From Legionella londiniensis (GTDB taxonomy: Bacteria; Pseudomonadota; Gammaproteobacteria; Legionellales; Legionellaceae), in the NCBI RefSeq assembly GCF_001467825.1, contig NZ_LNYK01000001.1:62121-126120 (forward strand): DNA of 64,000 nucleotides, in the 5' to 3' direction. Both the position numbers and the translations under genes were made by a program. Position 1 is the first letter of the stretch; every line of letters starts with the position of its first letter. Positions 58,890 through 64,000 of this stretch are shown in pieces. The notes under the pieces were generated by a model that was not told the DNA's origin, did not search any database, and saw nothing but the letters and a program-made list of their open reading frames with translations.

Positions 58890-59678
58890 ATGAGAAAGCC
58901 GCGTCTTGCCGTTTATAAATTTACTTCCTGCGATGGTTGCCAGTTAGCCTTTTTAAATTCCGGCGAGATGCTTTTGACATTGGCAGAATTGGTAGACATC
59001 ACCCATTTTGCCGAGGCGGGGTATATTGATACGGAATCCCAGGTTGATATCACTTTTGTCGAAGGAAGTGTTTCAACCCCTGATGAAATAAAACGGATAA
59101 ACCATATCCGCGCCAGAACAAGATATCTCCTGACTATAGGCGCTTGCGCTACGGCAGGCGGTATACAGGCTTTACGCAATGCCGCCCAATATGATGACTG
59201 GATGGCCAGCGTTTATGCGAGTCCCGAGATGATACAATCCCTGGATACTTCAACCGCTATTGGCAACCATGTAAAAGTAGACTGGGAGCTTTGGGGCTGC
59301 CCTGTGAATACCGAGCAGGTCATGAGCGCCATACGCTCATTGTTGTTTGATGCAAAGCCCAACATTAAACGCGATGCAGTGTGTATGGAATGTAAGCGGT
59401 TGGGTTATGTTTGCGTGCTGGTTACAAAAAAAGAGCCCTGCATGGGGCCTGTCACCCAAACTGGATGCGGGGCATTATGCCCTGGGGTGCTGCGCGCCTG
59501 TTATGCCTGTTATGGGCCTTCTGAAAACCCTAACGCGCGATCGCTTGGAGGATCGTTTCAACGGGCTGGCTTGAGTAAAACTGACGTTGCCAGGCGTTTT
59601 ATGCATATTAATAATCAGGCGCCGGCTTTTCAGCAGGCGGCAGGCTATTTTAAAGGAATTAAAATTGTCAAAAAATGA
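58890..59678 (+). CDS. hydD: group 3b [NiFe] hydrogenase small subunit
   Basis: Delta (small) subunit carrying iron-sulfur clusters from the active site. The 262-residue protein has the proximal cluster cysteines C14, C17 (FTSCDGCQL), C86 (TIGACATAGG) and C137 (LWGCPVN), plus eight further cysteines (C165-C207) for two more 4Fe-4S clusters. No Tat signal, so the enzyme is cytosolic. GGAGG lies five bases before ATG 58890; a TTG five codons upstream is rejected. Its end overlaps hydA. Confidence 0.9.
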   Translation: MRKPRLAVYKFTSCDGCQLAFLNSGEMLLTLAELVDITHFAEAGYIDTESQVDITFVEGSVSTPDEIKRINHIRARTRYLLTIGACATAGGIQALRNAAQYDDWMASVYASPEMIQSLDTSTAIGNHVKVDWELWGCPVNTEQVMSAIRSLLFDAKPNIKRDAVCMECKRLGYVCVLVTKKEPCMGPVTQTGCGALCPGVLRACYACYGPSENPNARSLGGSFQRAGLSKTDVARRFMHINNQAPAFQQAAGYFKGIKIVKK

Positions 59679-60963
59679 AACCAAACTGATTCAGGTACCT
59701 ATTCTTGCCCGGGTTGAAGGTGAGGGCGCGCTGAAAATTCACATTAAAGGCGAGCATATTCAAACTTTGCAGTTGAAAATATATGAGCCGCCGAGATTAT
59801 TTGAAAAATTTTTGGAAGGCAGAAGGTATGATGAGGTCTTGGATATTGTCGCAAGAATTTGCGGCATCTGTCCTGTTGCCTATCAAATGAGCGCGGCTCA
59901 TGCCATTGAGCAGTGTTTTTCTTTAACGCCCAATCATTGGGTTTCCGAAATGCGCCGCTTGTTTTATTGCGGGGAATGGATTGAAAGCCATAGCCTGCAT
60001 ATTCATTTTTTAGCGGCTCCCGATTTTTTGGGTTTTCCTTCAGCGCCAGAGATGGCAAAAAAATTTCCTGAAGAAGTGCGCCGCGGATTGCGTCTGCAGG
60101 CTTTAGGCAATGAGTTGATTCGTTTTCTTGGCGGGCGTTCGGTTCATCCGGTCGGCGCCGCAATTGGCGGATTTTATAAAGCCCCCAGTCAAAGTGAAGC
60201 TAAAAGAATGCTTGAAAAAATTCAGGCAGCCATAACCGACTGTGAAGCTTTGCTAGCCTGGGTTTTACTGCTTCCATTGCCGGATAATACCCAGAAATTT
60301 ACCTGTGTTTCCCTAAGGAATGCAAAAGAGTATCCGATGAATGAAGGGCATATTGTTTCTGATGGCGGGCTTAATATTCTGCCCTCAGAGTTTGAAAATT
60401 ATTTCAAGGAATTTCAGGTGCCTTATTCCACGGCGCTGCATTGCCTTTTGCAGGGGAAGCCTTATCTCGTAGGTCCTCTGGCGAGAGTGAACTTGAATTT
60501 TGACTGCCTGCCGGAATCCATTCAGGGGGCGGTTAAGAAAACAGGATTTCAATTTCCAAGCTACAATATGCACCACAGCATTGCCGCTCGTGCCATTGAA
60601 ATATTCTACGGCGTTTTAGAGGCGGAGCGGATTTTAAAAAATTATGTTTATCCAGAGTCATCTCGCTGCGCCTATACGGTAAAGCCTGGAACCGGATACG
60701 GCGCCACCGAGGCGCCTCGCGGATTACTTTGGCATAAATATATGCTGGATGAAAATGGTTTTGTCCAATCTTCCCGTATCGTGCCGCCGACGAGCCAGAA
60801 CCAGGCGCGCATGGAGTGCGATTTGCGCCAATCGTTGTATCAGTTTGGTTTAAAACATACTGAGGAACAATTGCGTGCTTACAGCGAAATGGTCATTAGA
60901 AATTATGACCCTTGTATTTCCTGCTCGACACATTTCTTAAAACTGCACCTCAGAAGAACATGA
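59665..60963 (+). CDS. hydA: group 3b [NiFe] hydrogenase large subunit
   Basis: Alpha subunit holding the NiFe active site; catalyses reversible H2 oxidation with NAD(P)+. The 432-residue product has the N-terminal nickel motif RICGICPVAYQMSA (C66, C69) and C-terminal DPCISCSTH (C417, C420, H423). Nine residues (FLKLHLRRT) after H423 would be removed by the maturation protease. In the first motif the position often histidine is Tyr. The start is TTG at 59665 with AAAGGA seven bases before it, overlapping hydD by 14 bases; this follows the usual beginning of the family better than the longer frame. Confidence 0.9.
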   Translation: MSKNETKLIQVPILARVEGEGALKIHIKGEHIQTLQLKIYEPPRLFEKFLEGRRYDEVLDIVARICGICPVAYQMSAAHAIEQCFSLTPNHWVSEMRRLFYCGEWIESHSLHIHFLAAPDFLGFPSAPEMAKKFPEEVRRGLRLQALGNELIRFLGGRSVHPVGAAIGGFYKAPSQSEAKRMLEKIQAAITDCEALLAWVLLLPLPDNTQKFTCVSLRNAKEYPMNEGHIVSDGGLNILPSEFENYFKEFQVPYSTALHCLLQGKPYLVGPLARVNLNFDCLPESIQGAVKKTGFQFPSYNMHHSIAARAIEIFYGVLEAERILKNYVYPESSRCAYTVKPGTGYGATEAPRGLLWHKYMLDENGFVQSSRIVPPTSQNQARMECDLRQSLYQFGLKHTEEQLRAYSEMVIRNYDPCISCSTHFLKLHLRRT

Positions 60964-61430
60964 TAAAAGTTCTTGGCATAGGCTCCCCGTTTGGAGATGA
61001 CTCTCTGGGGTGGGAGGTGGTCAAACAGCTGCAAGCTCAGGAGGTATTCCAATCAGTTGCACCTCATCAGTTACAATTCATTATTTGCGACCGCCCAGGC
61101 CTTGGATTGCTGCAATGGATGCGAGGGGCGGATGTTGCGTTTATTGTTGATGCCGTCCAAAGCCATGGTTCAGCAGGTTTTGTTCATCGGTTTGAAGATG
61201 AGGATATTTTAAGCTTGCCAAATGCGCTATCCAGCCATGAGCTCGGCCTTGCTCAGGCAATCCAGATTGGCAAAGCCATAGAAGATTTACCGGAAAAGCT
61301 GATTTTCTATGGGATAGAAATTGATGGCGCAAGCTATGATTTTCAGCTTAAAAGCATTATAAAAGAATCGATACATGAGCTGACTCAGCAAATGCAGCAG
61401 GAAATAATACAGTTTTTAAGCCATGACTGA
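60960..61430 (+). CDS. [NiFe] hydrogenase maturation protease
   Basis: Endopeptidase of the HyaD/HycI/HoxW family that trims the large subunit C-terminus after nickel insertion. The 156-residue protein starts IKVLGIGSPFGDDSLGWEV, the nickel-sensing G-x-G-(N/S)-x4-DD-x2-G motif, and has a second acidic site in VAFIVDAVQSHGSAG. The ATG overlaps the hydA stop (ATGA). As the last gene of the operon, its natural substrate is hydA. Confidence 0.9.
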   Translation: MIKVLGIGSPFGDDSLGWEVVKQLQAQEVFQSVAPHQLQFIICDRPGLGLLQWMRGADVAFIVDAVQSHGSAGFVHRFEDEDILSLPNALSSHELGLAQAIQIGKAIEDLPEKLIFYGIEIDGASYDFQLKSIIKESIHELTQQMQQEIIQFLSHD

Positions 61431-61473
61431 ATGGACGCTTCGAGCCTGTGTTTTGGCGCAAAATAATTTTGGT

Positions 61474-63144
61474 TTACGGTTCAAATTTCTGATAATCAGG
61501 ATACCACATGGTTTCCTTTATTTTTTTCTCTATGTCTTCATCCGTCATGTTATCTGCATGATCTTCTTCAATGGCCTTTTTGATGACGGCTTTTGCGATG
61601 TGTTGGCTGACTTCGCGGATAGAGTTTAACTCCGGAAGCAGGCGGCCTTCACCCGTTTTCATGGCAGGCGCAAGTTCACTTAAAGCCAGCGCTGCAGTCA
61701 TCATCATGCCATCGGTTACCCGCCTTGCATGAGCCGCTACCACACCAAGCCCGACACCCGGAAAAATATAGGAGTTGTTACACTGGGCAACTGGAATCAA
61801 ATGACCGTTATAATTGACAGCTTCAAAGGGGCTGCCTGTTGCGATGAGCGCTTTTCCTTTTGTCCAGTTGAGCAAGTCAATGGGAGCGGCTTCTGCCCGA
61901 GAGGTTGGATTGGAAAGCGGAAAAATAATCGGACGAGGGCAATAGCTTGCCATAGACTGAACGACAGCTTGCGTAAATTGTTGCGGCTGTCCTGAGACTC
62001 CTAACAAAATGGTGGGTTGGGCATTATTCACCACATCCTGAAGGCCGATTTGCGGGGGAGTTTTGAGATCCCAGCCTTGGAGGTTTCCATGGTTGCGGGC
62101 AAACGGCTTTTGAAAAGGCAATAAATCAGCCATTTTGTCGTGCAGCAAACCGAATCGGTCAACCAGGTAAAATCGCGAGCGCGCTTCTGATTCAGAAAGA
62201 CCTTGGTTTATCATGGCGCAGACCAGTTGCTCGCTGATGCCGCAGCCAGCTGATCCTGCACCTAATAGGGCAATTCGATGTTCTTTTAAAGGGATCCCGC
62301 AGACGTTGGTTGCAGCAATTATTGCAGCCACTGCCACAGCGGCAGTACCCTGGATATCATCATTGAAAGTACAGAGTTCATTCCGATAGCGCTCCAACAA
62401 GGGGTATGCGTGAAGCTGCGCAAAATCCTCAAACTGCAACAACGCTTTCGGGAAATGGCGCTTCACACCTTTGACGAATTGGTCGACAAATTCATCATAT
62501 TCATCGCCGCTGATGCGGCTATGGCGCCAGCCAAGGTATTCAGGATCAGCGAGTTTCTCCTGGTTATTGGTGCCTACATCCAGAATAACAGGCAGCGTTT
62601 GCGCGGGATCAATTCCGCCACAGGCCGTATAAAGCGATAGCTTGCCAATCGGTATTCCAAGTCCGCCCGCTCCCTGATCGCCCAAACCTAAAATTCGCTC
62701 ACCATCCGTGACGACGATGACACGTACATCGCGGCGCTTGGCTAATGAACTTAAAATAGCATCCATTTTGTGCACCTCGGGGTAACTGATGAATAACCCG
62801 CGCGGTTGGCGATAAATATGGTGGAAATACTGACATGCCTCTCCCACGACAGGAGTATAAATAATTGGCATCATCTCTTCGAGATTGTCGATGATAAAGC
62901 GGTAAAACAAAATTTCATTGCGGTCCTGCAGCGCGCGTAGATAAATATGCTGTTCAAGCGGAGTTATTTTAGCAGAATAGGCATCACGGCAGCGTAAAAG
63001 CTGGTCTTCTATGGTTTCTGTGCTGCAAGGCAGCAGACCCATCAGGTCCAAAGCTTCTTTTTCTTCAGCAGTGAATGCTGTGCCTTTATTCAGTAATGGA
63101 TCTCTTAACAGGGTCCGGCCGCACTCTTTCACTTTAATTGCCAT
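61474..63144 (-). CDS. maeA: NAD-dependent malic enzyme
   Basis: Oxidatively decarboxylates L-malate to pyruvate with NAD+. The 556-residue protein fits the SfcA/MaeA class: IIYTPVVGEACQYFHHIYR, VTDGERILGLGDQGAGGLGI, the metal site FEDFAQLHAYPLL and NDDIQGTAA, and the nucleotide loop LLGAGSAGCGISEQ. AAAAGGAG precedes the ATG. It converges on the hydrogenase operon with only 43 bases between, with no visible terminator. Confidence 0.93.
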   Translation of the reverse strand: MAIKVKECGRTLLRDPLLNKGTAFTAEEKEALDLMGLLPCSTETIEDQLLRCRDAYSAKITPLEQHIYLRALQDRNEILFYRFIIDNLEEMMPIIYTPVVGEACQYFHHIYRQPRGLFISYPEVHKMDAILSSLAKRRDVRVIVVTDGERILGLGDQGAGGLGIPIGKLSLYTACGGIDPAQTLPVILDVGTNNQEKLADPEYLGWRHSRISGDEYDEFVDQFVKGVKRHFPKALLQFEDFAQLHAYPLLERYRNELCTFNDDIQGTAAVAVAAIIAATNVCGIPLKEHRIALLGAGSAGCGISEQLVCAMINQGLSESEARSRFYLVDRFGLLHDKMADLLPFQKPFARNHGNLQGWDLKTPPQIGLQDVVNNAQPTILLGVSGQPQQFTQAVVQSMASYCPRPIIFPLSNPTSRAEAAPIDLLNWTKGKALIATGSPFEAVNYNGHLIPVAQCNNSYIFPGVGLGVVAAHARRVTDGMMMTAALALSELAPAMKTGEGRLLPELNSIREVSQHIAKAVIKKAIEEDHADNMTDEDIEKKIKETMWYPDYQKFEP

Positions 63145-63383
63145 GGAGAACTCCTTTTCGAATGGCAGGTTATTGTTGCTGCTTTAAGTTACCTATCATT
63201 TCAAGTCATGAATTATTTTAAAACTATAGCAAACAAAGTGAGCGAATGCTTTTGGGCGGCCTTGTCCCAGTCCCCGCTATTGCTGCCATTAAACTTATCG
63301 TCAAGCCGCAGGTTTTCATGGCAAATAAAGCATCGTCAATTTCAAAAAAGTGTTCAATAAAGATACCAATTTGCCGAGCTTTC

Positions 63384-63392
63384 TGGTATAAT
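63384..63392 (+). promoter_or_regulatory. extended -10 promoter of the MFS gene
   Basis: TGGTATAAT is a perfect extended -10 sequence 36 bases before the start codon. A TTGCCG lies 10 bases upstream of the hexamer, the same unusual distance as for trmB and deaD. The rest of the 284-base divergent space with maeA holds nothing else I recognise. Confidence 0.6.
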
Positions 63393-63428
63393 TTGCGCCA
63401 ATTTATTCAGTTCAGTCTAGGAGTGACA

Positions 63429-64000
63429 TTGTCTGACTCGATTGCATTAGATTCACAGGCCTCGCTGCCAAGAGGCGATTGGATGGCGTGGCTGGTTTGC
63501 CTTTCTGCCGGATTGTTTTTCTTCTATGAGTTTTTTCAGTTGAATCTGTTTGATGTAATCAATGAACCGCTGCGTGCGGAATTTCAGATTGATGCCGCAG
63601 AACTCAGCTGGATGTCCAGCACTTATTTATGGGCCGACATCCTTTTTCTCCTGCCTGCCGGCATTATTCTTGACCGCTTTTCTACCCGGCTTGTGATTCT
63701 TTCTGCCATGTTGGTCTGTATTATCGGGACTGTTGGATTTGCACTGACCAGCTCTTTTGCAGTCGCGTCCTTCTTCCATTTTCTTTCAGGCATTGGCAAT
63801 GCATTTTGTTTTTTATCCTGCGTGGTGTTGGTATCGCGCTGGTTTCCGCCTCGCCGCCAGGCACTGGTAATCGGCTGTGTTGTGACCATGGCGTTTATTG
63901 GCGGCATGATGGCGCATACGCCTTTGGCTTATCTAAATGCCCATTTTGGCTGGCGCGATTCTTTACTCATTGATGGGGGAGTGGGTATTCTACTGTTTGC
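63429..64000 (+). CDS. MFS transporter, N-terminal part (cut by window end)
   Basis: The first 190 residues of a major facilitator superfamily permease. After a short hydrophilic start there are about six helices, with the loop 2-3 motif ADILFLLPAGIILDRFSTR (MFS motif A variant) and WFPPRRQALVIG in the fourth-fifth region. The start is TTG at 63429, with AGGAG six bases before it; no ATG is better placed. Legionella encodes many such permeases, including the Pht amino-acid family; the substrate cannot be read from this half. Confidence 0.82.
   Translation, partial: MSDSIALDSQASLPRGDWMAWLVCLSAGLFFFYEFFQLNLFDVINEPLRAEFQIDAAELSWMSSTYLWADILFLLPAGIILDRFSTRLVILSAMLVCIIGTVGFALTSSFAVASFFHFLSGIGNAFCFLSCVVLVSRWFPPRRQALVIGCVVTMAFIGGMMAHTPLAYLNAHFGWRDSLLIDGGVGILLF

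Overview
The window looks like a stretch of chromosome from a gammaproteobacterium of the family Legionellaceae. The grounds are a PlaA-type GDSL lysophospholipase, a cN-II-like HAD 5'-nucleotidase of the Legionella kind, a large-type NAD-glutamate dehydrogenase, a class III adenylate cyclase, and a group 3b hydrogenase cluster in an otherwise Legionella-like gene set. The species assignment is inference from protein resemblance. No tRNA, rRNA or CRISPR array was seen.

Positions 1-8500 hold housekeeping genes: the end of an unknown gene, a DUF3579 protein, pssA, the nitrogen-type phosphotransferase genes (NPr and PtsN) with hpf and rpoN, rpmG-rpmB, trmB and hflK-hflC. Positions 8500-25500 carry a DUF2065 protein, purA, sodC, a DMT exporter, fadH, the DEAD-box helicase deaD, a lone VgrG-like gene, plaA, djlA, waaA, dksA and the hemA-prfA-prmC operon.

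Positions 25900-43500 are richer in membrane and signalling genes. They include a small unknown protein paired with a single-PDZ M50 protease, a complete seven-gene Mrp/Mnh cation/proton antiporter operon, an SLC13 permease with TrkA-C domains, a DUF2254 protein, an alpha/beta hydrolase, a BON lipoprotein, a membrane adenylate cyclase, and a NAD-glutamate dehydrogenase lacking the usual first ~500 residues.

Positions 43500-46900 are the most rearranged-looking part. A DUF3775 gene is followed by a hairpin, a 36-codon remnant of the 3' end of rplI (ribosomal protein L9), and a NHLP-leader precursor-like gene with a Gly-Gly site and a 38-residue candidate core peptide but no visible modification or export partner. 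Then come a DctA-type symporter, a remnant of an amino-acid-binding protein ending at a REP-like palindrome, and a second ribosome-hibernation-type protein.

Positions 46960-63150 form the nickel/hydrogen region. After the 5'-nucleotidase come a NiCoT-type nickel transporter and acetyl-CoA synthetase on the minus strand. Divergent from them runs one long operon, hypA-hypB-hypF-hypC-hypD-hypE-hydB-hydG-hydD-hydA-protease. It should build and mature a soluble bidirectional NAD(P)-linked [NiFe] hydrogenase. A NAD-type malic enzyme and the start of an MFS transporter close the window.

The observations I rate highest are the orphan NHLP precursor, the gene remnants beside palindromes in the same 2.5 kb, the orphan VgrG whose start codon lies in a perfect hairpin, and the short glutamate dehydrogenase.
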